From the NCBI GenBank assembly GCA_947650365.1, contig OX393555.1, positions 17,843,424-17,907,423 of the forward strand: a DNA stretch of 64,000 bases, read 5' to 3'. The notes under the pieces are model-generated. The model had not been told where the DNA came from and made no database searches. It saw only the letters and a program-made list of their open reading frames with translations. The position numbers and the translations under genes were made by a program. Position 1 is the stretch's first letter. Every line of letters starts with the position of its first letter. Shown here piece by piece: positions 11,611 to 23,400 of the stretch. The DNA is from Chamaelirium japonicum. Its lineage: Eukaryota; Streptophyta; Magnoliopsida; Liliales; Melanthiaceae.

Positions 11611-12116
11611 TCGAGGACAATAGGAAGATAATGGATCTAACAATCCAGATATGGAAGAACTTCATGTTCGCACTTGGTATGTATGTATTGTTAGTCCATC
11701 CTCTAACCTCTTCGAATTTTTGGATGAATGAGTAACTTAATATTGTATTTACCAAAAAAATAATAATAATGTAATTTTTTCAGGAGGTTTTGTTGGATAT
11801 TTAATTTAAAAAATAAAAATAACTCAATCCCTTCACAACCTGTTAAGTGAACTTGGTAACTAGAGGCTCGACTCTAAGTCTCATCTAAGGAGGTCATGAT
11901 CGAGTTTTAAACTTATCGCCGATCTTTGTTTTGGTAAATGTTCTAAACGGAATTCTTGCTTCCCTTACTTTCTTCTTTGTTTTCCACCAAGTTTAGTATG
12001 GTTGTGGAACTTGATTGTTGCCTAACGAGGGATTTGATTGGTGGTTAATGGGATTAAAACAAAGCTAGCGATCACATTTGTTATATATAAGAATATCTTA
12101 TAGTTATTGTTGAACA

Positions 12117-12524
12117 GAGGGCTGTTACGTTGAGCTGCGAGCTGCGATAGAAAAAAATGAGCTGCGGGTATTTTGACCCCTCTAGAAGCTTTGGAATTTG
12201 ATGAAATTTGGTGAGGGTGTTGCCTAGGGTAAGATGAGCATCCTCACCAACTTTCATCAAATTTCAAAACTTTTAGGGGGGTCAAATGGTCGAAGTAAAA
12301 TCTGCAGATTTTAACGGTGACTGCAGACAGCAGATTTTGCTTCGACCATTTGACCCCCGCTAGAAGTTTTGGAATTTGATGAAAATTGATGAGGATGATC
12401 ATCTTACCCTAGATAACACTCTCACTAAACTTAATTTCATCAAATTCCAAAACTCCTAGAGCAGGCAAAATACCCGCAGCTCACTTTCTAAACTGGTAGC
12501 TCGCAACTCACTGTAACATTCCTC
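12117..12524. mobile_element. Foldback (long inverted repeat) element
   Basis: Nearly the whole segment is a palindrome. 'GAGCTGCGGGTATTTTG' near 12170 pairs with 'CAAAATACCCGCAGCTC' near 12470. 'GGTCAAATGGTCGAAG' pairs with 'CTTCGACCATTTGACC' around a centre near 12315, and the segments around TTGGAATTTGATGAAA also pair. The flanks TTGTTGAACA and TTATTGAACA form a 9-10-bp duplication with one mismatch, which would suit a Mutator-like element. No ORF. The family assignment is tentative. Confidence 0.7.
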
Positions 12525-12959
12525 TTATTGAACAACCCCAGAACTACCTAATTCGATCGGCCGCTCCACAATAAACGCCTAAAACGGTGGTCCAGCCAAA
12601 TTAGAGGAGCTAGCTTGTGCAACTGGACACCAGATATATATATGCTCAAATGCAACAAAGCAGGGTGGCCATCGAAAAAATGTTCTTAAACATCGGGTTG
12701 GGCCACCGAATATGTTGATTTTTTTGCAAAACAAATGGGGGGTATAATCGGCCGTATATTATGTGGTATCTGATCAATTATGTCGCTGCTTTAGATCAAA
12801 CCCACCTTATGCCTTTCGACCCACTATTCGTTGTATCCAAACCCAAGGTGCATCAACCTCCCAAACCAAACCTGATCAATTGCCTACAATCATTCCAACA
12901 AGAATACCACAAGAAATAGAATTCTAGAAGACCAGTCCGATAGACTATTTGATACCTAC

Positions 12960-13545
12960 TACACCATTAAGAGTGCATTAGACACCCTAAAGGAGAAATA
13001 TGGACTTAACGATACTGGAGTAAATACTTCAATGCATCAGATTTCAACAAGTTCAAAATGGTGGACTCCAAATCTGTTAACGACCAAATCCATGAATTTG
13101 AGATATTAGTCCACCACCTAGAAGCTAATGGCTCAACCCTAGATGAAACATTCCAAATAGCTTGTCTAATCGACAAACTTCGTACTATCACCTTGGTCTG
13201 AGTTCGTAAAAACCCTTATCCGTATCCAAGGAGGCCTAACCTTGACTTGGGTACTCAACTCCATTAGAAATGAGGCGCAACACAGGCTTGGAGGAAAACC
13301 CTCGGTCCGCACTAAAACCCAGGCTAAGATAATTAATGTTGAGTCCAAATTAAACCCAAACCCAAATCCAATTTTAACCCAAACCCACTAGGAACCAGAA
13401 CCAACCATTTCACCCTAAACAAAAAAAGAGCTTCAAGAAGAAACCTTTCAATAATAAAAACCACAACTTCTATGATAAAAAGAAAGAAAGAGATGGGGCT
13501 CACTGCTGCTTCGTGTGTGTACGAAAGTATCATGTTTTTTTTAAC
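12960..13545 (+). pseudogene. Ty1/copia Gag relic
   Basis: Reading through several frames gives copia Gag-like stretches: LKEKYGLND near 12990, NASDFNKFKMVDSKSVNDQI near 13040-13090, ETFQIACLIDKL near 13145-13185, then a basic Asn/Pro-rich tail. The pattern is that of the plant copia Gag (UBN2-type) domain. Stops and frame changes break it (for example after 13198), and no protease, integrase or RT follows. Confidence 0.65.
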
Positions 13546-13585
13546 GTAATAGATAGTTCTAAACACCTTGGCACTTGATAACCAA

Positions 13586-13588
<3 letters not shown>

Positions 13589-13644
<56 letters not shown>
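13589..13644. repeat. (TC)28 microsatellite
   Basis: An uninterrupted run of 28 TC dinucleotides directly after the copia Gag relic. It is likely to be length-variable. Confidence 0.97.
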
Positions 13645-13649
<5 letters not shown>

Positions 13650-14461
13650 GATGTACAAGTCTTAAAGATTAAAGGAACGCTAATTATGGTTTCAAATTTT
13701 AGCTATAATTACCAAATTTTGGTGCAATATTTCGGTTTCGGATAGGACCGAAACAAAATGAGGGTTGAAACAAGAGGTACATGTCATTTCGATCAATTTC
13801 AGTCAAATTTTGGTCAATTTTGGTTTGGGTCGAAATTTCTGTCAATCTAGGTCTAGAAACTTGATCAATAAATTTGAATATTTAGGTCGATTTTGGTCAA
13901 ATTTTAAAATTTTAGTTTCAAAACTGAAACTATAAATTTATCAATTTCGATCGAAATCCAACACGAAACAAAAATTTAAAACCTTAGCACTTATCTAACT
14001 TCCTCTAGCACTCCATCACTAGCACTCCCAGAGTGATCAGTCCCAGCCTAAAGTGTACCATTATCCGAAAGGCTACGGGCCACCCGTCGATCTCAGAATC
14101 CAAAAAATAAAAGAAAAAAAGATTGCATGCTTTGTCATCTCATCTCCAACACAAGTATCACCTTCACTCCTAATCTCTCTCTCGTGATGTCATATACAGA
14201 TTGCACATTGCAAATTGCACCATGTTCCAAGTTGCGAACAACCCGGTATTCCACGAGTGGACGAACAATATCTAGATCAATTGCCACATTTTCCTTACAC
14301 TATGCTCTACCGTACTGCTTTAGTAGTTCACTACATCGTGTCTCAATTAACTTGATGAATCCTATACGTACACTTATAAATGATTTCTTAGGAAATTAAA
14401 TGTCCCATGTTCTTTTATGTTGAAAAAATCCATCTAAATTTTTCATGACATTCAACTCCTC
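13645..14461. other. AT-rich sequence with dispersed TTTCGAT/ATCGAAA motifs, no gene
   Basis: 13680-13990 is rich in short inverted motifs (GATCAATTTC, GGTCAATTTTGG, GTCGAAATTT) and ends with 'AAATTTAAAACCTTA'. That resembles the ends of plant hairpin elements whose tips read GGTTTTAAAT. I could not define matching ends or a target duplication. The rest holds nothing recognisable. Confidence 0.4.
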
Positions 14462-14840
14462 TGTTGAAATGGTCGTACCTCACACAGGTTAGTCCCACAT
14501 CGGTAATGAAAGTGAGTGATGGGCAGTTTATACACCAGCCTTGGACAACCCCTTACAAGCCGATTTTATGAGGAGGTGGGTATCCAAGGTTGGGTTCTTC
14601 ACATGGTATCAGAGCCAAACCCGCTCCGAGAGCTCCTCCCGATAGTACCCTTGCCACGCATGTCCCACGTGAGGGGGGGGAGGGGGTGTTGAGATGGTCA
14701 TGCCTCACACGGGTTAGTCTCACATTGGTAATAGGAAGGTGATGAACAATTTATATACCAACCTTGGACCTCCCCTTAGAAGCCGGTTTTATGAGGTGGA
14801 CATCCAAGATTACGATTGGGTTCTTCGCATGGTATCAGAG
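14462..14840 (+). mobile_element. TRIM-like mini LTR element (LTR-PBS-PPT-LTR-PBS)
   Basis: Two ~142-bp direct repeats, 14462-14603 and 14687-14829, start TGTTGA and end TTCACA / TCGCA. Each is followed at once by TGGTATCAGAG, the initiator-methionine tRNA primer-binding motif. Between them is an 83-bp interior ending in a purine run (GAGGGGGGGGAGGGGG) just before the second LTR. This is the layout of a terminal-repeat retrotransposon in miniature. A second primer-site motif after the right LTR implies a tandem copy cut short at about 14840. No coding capacity. It lies about 300 bp beyond the AAE stop codon. Confidence 0.75.
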
Positions 14841-15122
14841 TGTTCTTTTCTACCTTAGACATAAATGGGTTGGAAATCCATTTTCTTCGGATAATTCTTT
14901 TTTTTTTTTCTTTAGACAAACAATGTCTCGCCCTGACGTGCAATCAATGTCTGGCTAATTTTGGTGGGACACTAATGTCCTTACGACTTAATGCGGCCTT
15001 GTGCATGCTTTGTTATTAGGAAAAAATATACAGGAGATGGTTGATTCTGCAGCCAAAGAATAGACAGATACATGGGAAACAGATGCTCACACATTATTTT
15101 TAAAGGGATGTACCTATAAAAT

Positions 15123-15236
15123 TCAGAACTTAGCGCGAGACGGGCTAAGTTGGGAGAATTGTTGTCGTAAAACTCTTCTCATGACTTTATTTGATGCTGT
15201 CCGAGGAAGCGATGGAATAGCGACAACAGATGAAAC
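15123..15236 (-). CDS. AAE last exon
   Basis: Acceptor CTGCAG-type (GCAG|GTT). Encodes [20 protein letters not shown] then [17 protein letters not shown] and a TGA at 15125-15123. NKVMRR holds the expected catalytic lysine. The C-terminal SRAKF is not SKL-like. Confidence 0.93.
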   Translation of the reverse strand, partial: VSSVVAIPSLPRTASNKVMRRVLRQQFSQLSPSRAKF

Positions 15237-18200
15237 CTGCATCGAAACAAAAGGGAAAGGAGAGGAAAACGAAGAGAGACTGCGAATTAGATTCGGTCAG
15301 AATGCCTTCAGAATCGGAAAATAGAAAATCAATTCACTGCAAACTCACAAACAGTACCCGGAATAAAGGATTAAGTTTTCTCTGCAGTGAGTAGTTGAAT
15401 GCCGATTTTAATTCGTCCGAGTTTTCTTTCAAGACATTTTGATCCTTGAACACAACAGCGATGAACAACTGCTCAGGGCCACCCCCCGGTGGTGGCACAC
15501 CAACCGCGGCTGTCTCGAGGATAGCGCCATCAACGCCGTTACATACCCGTTCAATCTCAATGGAACTTATCTGAAAAACGGAAAAATGAGAGTGAATGAA
15601 TTAGGTTTTTAGCAACATTTTCTTACGATAATTAGCACCTTAATGCCACCAAGATTCATCGTATCATCCGCCCGCCCATGTGCCCTATAATATCCTTCAG
15701 CGTTGCGCTCGAATTCATCTCCATGCCTTCTAAGTACCTGAATGACCATGCAAGATTGAGAATATCAACTCTATATGAAACCTAGGGTTTGCAAGCAAAG
15801 CTTACTTTCCCATTCCAAACTGGCATTCCTTTAAAGTAGACATCATAGTGATCTCCATTTAACAAGGTCGCCGATGCTCCAAAGATCGTCGGATCAAGGG
15901 CTAGTTCTCCAATCCCAGCTGCAGTTTGTGGCTATAAAATGAAGAGTAGATTGTAATCAATATTTAGTTATATAACACAGATACCCAAATAAATCTTATA
16001 ATAATTGCAACAAAAAGAAGAAATTTATTGTTGCCAGCATAGTCCTCCTAAGGGGAATCTGTTGGTTTAATTTGGAGCTCTAAGAGTATCCACAGGGGAC
16101 TAGCTAAAATTTTAGCTACCATATTTTAATGGGGCATAGAGCCACCCAAAATGAGATGTGCACAGCGGGCTAGCTATTCCATTTAGCTACTTTTTACCTA
16201 AAGACCAGAACACCCTCTCTAAAAGTGTAAATAATACTCAAACCACACATTTTTTTACATTAAAAGCATAAATGACACTCAAACTCATGCTGATGTCAGC
16301 AGCAATTATCCCATGGGGCCCAGCTGTCAATCACTTCTCGGATTGCTAGATGTAGCTAGTGGGATACCGATTGGTATCTTTAGCTAGCGGAGTAGCTAGC
16401 CCACTGCAGCCTATTTTTAACCATTTCGCTAGCTAAAAAGGCCAAGCTAGCAGAGTAGCTAGCCCGGGGTGGATGCTCTAAGAGTTCTTTATGGGGGCAT
16501 AGTTTAAGGAGACGAAGTCAACTGTTGTATAATTTTTATGTATTAACTAAGTTCTGAGTTTGCATAAGGACTCTGATCCTATTCTGTTTGCAAAAGTAAC
16601 CATACAGAAGTTATGCAAACCACGCATGACATATAGACAAAGAAGCACTTACAAGGGGATTCCCGTCACTGTCGAGGATCAACAAGTTGCAGCCCATAGC
16701 TGGTGTACTAAATGCAGCCAATGCCTGAGCCTGCAATAGAGACCCACAAACAAATCCACCTCCAATCTCTGTTCCACCGCAATACTCAATGACAGGCTTG
16801 TAGTGAGCTCTTCCCATCAGCCATAAATATTCATCAATACTAGATGCCTCACCACTGGAGCTAAAGCATCTGAATATTACATAAGCATGGAACCGGACAA
16901 AAGCATGAAACATATCATCATCAGCATGTATACAACATAAATGAAGTTAGAAACCAGAAAAGAAGTTCCATCTAGAAGATGGACCTTACCGAATGGAAGA
17001 CCAATCAAGGCCTGCAGTGCAGTTTGTATTTTTCCAAGCACGAACAATACTTGGAACAACACCAAGCATTGTTACTCTAGCGTCCTGGAGAGCTGAAGCA
17101 GATTAAAATCACAAATATATAGAACTCAAGAAAATCTTACACAACTTTGAAGTTCCTTAGACGATTATGGATCATTGAGAGGCATATTACTGAACAATGA
17201 ACATGTCCATGTATATAGTTCCACCATAAAACCAGTGAACTCTAAGAAGTCAAGACATCATCAGATACATAAAGTAAACTGGGTACTTTATAATCTAAAA
17301 GATAAAAGACATTAATGTTCTAGTCATTTTCAGGATTGTTAGAAAAAAAAAGGTAATTAACGACCATCACAAAAGGAGATATAGTGATCAGTATCTAATA
17401 TCTATCAACATACACCAGGTAAATGCATAGAAACTTCAAAGAACATTATAATTCAATGTGAAGATCATTAGGGTCTATAGTCCTGTATTTGTTCATGGAA
17501 AGTATGTACATGTATTGTTTACATCTCTCTACATTGCCTTTCGTGGTATTTCACCCATAGATGGCCACACTTCTTTGTCTATACTACCTAGAGATATTTC
17601 CCTAACGAGAGCATGATTAGTATTTCTCCATCCTTATCTCCAAGATAACATGGTAATAGCAAAACTTGTGCCTGTGACCATGTGCAGATTTGGATCCACT
17701 CGCCGGAGACTTCGAAGCCAGCACGATTCATAGGTTTTTATTTTTACTTTTAACTGCACAGTGAACAGGGCCAACAGGCTCACTGAATAGTGGAAAGTAC
17801 CATAAGTAGGCACTGTTCATCTTCAACTATCATAGCAATCGTGCTTCCACTATGGTGCAATCATTTTTGACAGTCGAGAAAAGGAAGAGAGACAACCTGG
17901 AGAATAGAACATGGTAACATGTAAGGTAGAAATTCCCTATTTCTTGCTTAAAACCACTGCTAAGATACATGCATCCCACCCATTTAAGAATAAATGTCTA
18001 AAAGAAACGAAATGCATCTTGACGAACTGAAAGTCGCTTGGTATCTAAATGCATGGATCTAATAAGTTCATGCAATTGATAAAAATTCAAGGTGTCAACC
18101 TGCTGTAATTTAGTAGCTACTAAGATGTGAGCTTTGAGAACCCGAAACTAACTTGGGGGATTGTTGCGGAGGCCTAAGAGGAGCCACTTCACCTAATAGT

Positions 18201-20418
18201 TTTGTTACTAGTCACCAACGTTAATTTACTCGGGTTGTCAAACCTGACAGGCCTGCAAAGTGTAGCCGGAGCATCCAACAACCATTCCTCCCATGCCAGC
18301 CCCCTTACCTAGTTATGTCTTATCCAAAATATTGTGGGTGCCTCCCAAAATTTCTTAAATGTCCCTTCTGACATTTATTTCCATACTTAAGTTCTGTGGA
18401 GCTTTATTGTGTGCTGCTGAACAAGGGAATATCTGTTTCAGCCTAAAAGGGCGTCTTGTGAGTTGTGACCAATTTTATACCAAAAGATACATGGATACAA
18501 CTCCGTGTCACATGCCAAGTTGTAGGACACATTTTTTAAATGATAAAAATTTGAGAAATCGTATCCAGCACGTCTCACTCCATTTATCATTTAAATGTAG
18601 GCCCCATGCCTTTATGGCCTATCAATACACAAATAATTTTTTTATATATAATTTTATATATTTTTCTATCATTTAAAGGTTCGGCGCTGCGCCTTCATGG
18701 TCTATCAATACTAGGCACGTCACCATGTGCAGATGAGGCCTGCAGATGGGATTGCAGCCAAGTATTGCTCTTCATACCAGACAAGCCTCTGGTAACTGCT
18801 TGGTACCAGTCAGCCTACTAGGGTTTGTTTGTATTCAAAGCAATAAAGTGAGGTGCAGTGCATTTGAGTGAAATTCAGATAATAAGGGGGTGTTTGGCAT
18901 GACGAACTGTTGTTCCGCTTAAACCTCATCAGGCCAGAAGAGTGAAATCCCGTCAATTACTATTTTCAATGTAATTCGATGGTTCAGCATTCCGGTTAGC
19001 ATAGAAACAGGCGGAGTGATAAATTATCGTTATGAAGTCCATTACTCTGGAACAAATAGTATCCGTTGATTTTGAAATATAGAAATGTGGATAGAAACAG
19101 ATGAGTCCTGAACGATGCCAAACAACCCCTAATATGCTGACAAGGGGTTTGACTTAGGTAAACCTGTGTAAGACAGTAATCCCTCCCTTCACAGTTCTTT
19201 CTTTGCTCAATTGATTTAGAGTACAGATATTTAAAATTTCAATCAAATGTACTTCACTTTACTTTGATGCTTTGAGTACAAATAGGCCCTTACTGTTTTC
19301 CTTCGAGCTTAATTTTCAATATCTTCTTTATCTATTTGTCACTTGAAACAATTGTGTTTCTTACACTGTTACATCTGGAATTGCTGCTAATGGTTACTTG
19401 CAAATTTTCTATGATATTTTAACCCCTTTTGCATTGCACACTGTCATTCCCACTTTCCAAACATGCATTTAGCTTCTTTTCCCTTCCTTCCTTCATCAAC
19501 TTCCTTGCTCGCTACATGTTTCCCTTCCTTTCTTTATCAACTTCCTTGCTCGCTACATGTTTTTCTTTCAATTTCTCTAAGACACTTTTACCTTCTTTTC
19601 AGTTGTTATTCCTCTGTTTGGTCTATTTTTTTGCCTTTATGTCTAGCTTTTCTATTGGAACTTTCTGGCAATTCATAACAACATCCACTGACACCTATGA
19701 TGCATTGATTTGTTACATTTGATGGGTCCACCTGCATGATTTGGGGAGTCACCCTGAAGGCTCATTCATTGTAACGTAACCTATAGGGTCATATTGATGT
19801 GTAGAATCCAACTACCTACATTTGAAGATCTTATGCAGAAGCAGCATATGAATGGGAAATAGTTGATCTTCATACCTGCAGACTTTCTTCCGTCTGTTCT
19901 ACTAGTCTTGGACCTGTTGTTTGTATTCCCTCTACATGAGCAATGTGAGACCACCTTCAAGGGGTTCATACTTCAGTTGTACTAGAGTAAGTGTTGATGT
20001 GATGTAATCCAGAGTTAGAATTTAGATTAGATCCAGTTCCAATTTTCCGTTTCCAATTGTTGTCCTTTCATTGTGTTATTAGGCTAGATGTAACTTCTAA
20101 GTATCTCAAGTCAACGGTTAGGAATATATGTTAATATAAGACTATTGATGGATAAGATGGAGTAGGATTCACTTCACGTGCAGAACCTTAGCCAAAACTT
20201 GAAACTTAAATAGCCAATAAGTGGCTCACAAGTAACAAAAGAAAATATATGTATAAAGTGAGCCAGCCCTAATTTTAATGAAGGACCATGAGTCCCTTCC
20301 CAATGCGGAATAGGGCTCACATACTCCTCTTCTACCTGTGCGAGAGCAGCGAGACAACTCATGGGATGAGGTATTTGTGGGTCCCATGACTCCCATCCAC
20401 ATAAAAAGGGAACATGCA

Positions 20419-20453
<35 letters not shown>

Positions 20454-23400
20454 GAAAAGGTAAGTACTTTTTTTTTCTGTTTTCTTGCAAGCCAAGTTAG
20501 AGTTTGGGTCTATCAACGAGGCTCTATGAAAACCAGAAATTAGATCACAATGAATTAAATGAAAGAAATATGAAATTTTAGTGGTGGATTCCACATGGTA
20601 ATCCTTCTCTTATTCTCCGCTTTTTCTTTGTCTATTTCTTCTCAATTTTCTCTTTCATATATGCTGAGACTGATTTAATTATGCTGTAATCTTTTACTTT
20701 CTTCTGAATTTCTCATATTTTGTGCACAAATAGCTAAGAACTAAAGAACAAATATATTTGGAGAATGGTGGAAGAACATAAGTGAATGAAAAGAGAGGAT
20801 ATATGGTGCCGCCTGTAAGCTAGTTGTGTTTTACAAGGGATCGCCCCCATTAATGGTTTTATACATTACCGGACGTAAAAACGGTGCCATGACCGCTGCA
20901 TAAACAGATGTGCCTATACATATATTGAAATAACTTTCTTGGAGACAATAATTTCCCGACATTATGCTCTGCTTTAGTCAATCAAACAAACTATCGGATC
21001 ACATATTGTTGCATGTTACCACGGGAAATAATAGACAAATAGCATTTTTTGCAATCATGAGGAACTTGTATATTTTTTATGTGGATTGTCAAGTGTTTCA
21101 GCAATTATGCATCCGAATCAAATAGAAGAAAAGGACAAAGAAACTTTTCAGGATTTGGGATTTGAAGGACAAACAGTCACAGGCAAAAAGATCACCACTA
21201 GTTCCTGAAGGAAATATTCCATAATGCATGCATGATGGAATCACAAGAAAGATTATATTCAAAACTACTGGAACTTCCTTTCAACAAAATAAAGACTACT
21301 GGAAATCATCTTATAAGAATTAATGGTTCTCTTTATTATTGTTACATCTCGTAAAAGTGAAATGACGGAAACTAAATTAGTTTACACAAATGTTGAAAAC
21401 TGCAGCATGTTGCACAGGCACTAATGCTACTATAATAAGATTTGCTTAAGCTGATTCAAACAGAAAATTGCAAATTAAGTCAGAGTTGCAAGATATTGAC
21501 TGAATTAATCTAGTTACTGGTTGATAATTATTAGAAGATAAATGCATGAAACACTGATAATTATTAAATGATAAATGCATAGAGATGTGTGTTGGTAAAA
21601 AGACTGTTAATGACAGATGCATAGCCATTGGAATTATAAAGATGATTGTTTATTAATAAAACTAAAAAATATCCACAAACTTTGTTCCCTCAATATCTCA
21701 GAGAATGTTACATAATCATGATAGGGCAGGTATATGGAGTATGTCTACAAACTGAAAGATAATTCATAATCAATGAAAATTAGATATAAAGAGAGGTAGG
21801 TTTCTCTCTAATTTCATATAAAGAAATAATAAAAAATTCAACGCAGAGCTAATTACACCTGTACAAACTTGGCAAATCCTGAGCCAAGAGGTGAACCATT
21901 GTACAGAGCCATAGAAGCTCCATTCAGTAAAGTAGCGTAAACAAGCCAAGGGCCCATCATCCAGCCAAGATTAGTAGGCCATGCAACAATATCACCTTTA
22001 CGAATATCCATATGAGACCATGCATCAGCAGCAGCTTTGAGAGGAGTTGCATGTGTCCATGGAATTGCCTTTGGTTCTCCTAAATGCAGTAAGCAATAAG
22101 AATGGCGCTAAATTTGACATTTGAACAAGGTAAAAAAGGTGTGAATACTGAGATTATGCACAGTCATGGTTAACTTGTCATGGAAAACCCTAATCTACCT
22201 GATCTATCATAACAAATGAATCATCATTGTTAAGTGGATTGTCAATTAAGAATTATTTAAAATCGTATTAAAGATCTCTTTAAGTAAGATCCTCAGAAAT
22301 GAAGACTTAGAAATAATTCATCAGGATAGCATCATCATTCAAGTCTTATCCCAACAAGATGGGGTTGGCTATAGGGAAGATCGACAAGAATTTTCAGATT
22401 GGATGTCAATATGGCATCAACCTTCTGACATTGGTTCAGAAAACTTGACCAAGGTTCTAGCAAAAAAAAAACTTGAACAAGGCAACTTGGCGAGGGAGGG
22501 ACTCGTCAAGAAACCTAAAAGACCAGTTGGTAGGTAAGGAGACCCACCTTACTGGTTACGCAGTTTAAGCTCAAGCAACCAGGGAGCAACCCTCCAATGC
22601 TTTCCTAGACTAGGAAGGAGTATAGACGAAACATTTCACTTTCAAAGCAGACACGTCAAACCTCTGAAATCTATGTATCAAGGTTTTGGAAACTAAAGAA
22701 AACACAACCAAGCTAATGAAAGACTTGGAAAGGTGGGTGACATCCAATGCTATAATTATGGATGGATTCAAAAATGAAAGTGTAAGGAAATAGGCCTCCA
22801 ACTTAATTCCGCATTTTGGTCAGATTCAAACCGCAACAGGCCCAAATTGGACTTGAAACAGACCTCAAAAATAGGAAACTAACAACAAAAAAAATCTGAA
22901 AATAGATCCTAAATAAATAATTTTATTGATTTTAGAGGTAGGTCAAGTCTGACCAGGCCTGAATCTGCAATGTTTCACCCAAACTGAATCCGTGCTCAGC
23001 CAAGCCATGCTAGGTAGTTACCTTACCCTATATCATTCGGTGGTGGTCCAAAGGAACTTATGGTCAGCCTAAGATTTTGAAAATGGCAATTCTCTATCGT
23101 AGAATTCATATACGTGTGACAGTTAATATTATTTACACCTAAAATAGGTGTGAAAACCTGACGGTCCTGACCAAAGCAATTTTGCAAGAGATGGGCATGG
23201 CAAGAAACCAACAAGGCCACTTGGCGAGTAGGATGACCTACCTTGATGGTTAAGCAGTTTAAGCTCATGCAACCAAGGAGAAACCCTTCAAAATTTGAAT
23301 AGATTAGGAAAGAGTCTAGACGAAGAGGGCAATATCCTTAAAAATTATGATACTCAACACTTATCAAAAACTAATCAACTATAAAATACAAATCATCCAG

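Noticed and set aside
17085..17092. Upstream AG (CAG at 17093-17095) as the exon acceptor
   Set aside because: It would add eight bases and break the frame with the preceding exon, which ends in phase 0.
19429..19722. 97-codon ORF with hydrophobic stretches
   Set aside because: T-rich low-complexity intron sequence with a short local duplication; no splice or promoter support.
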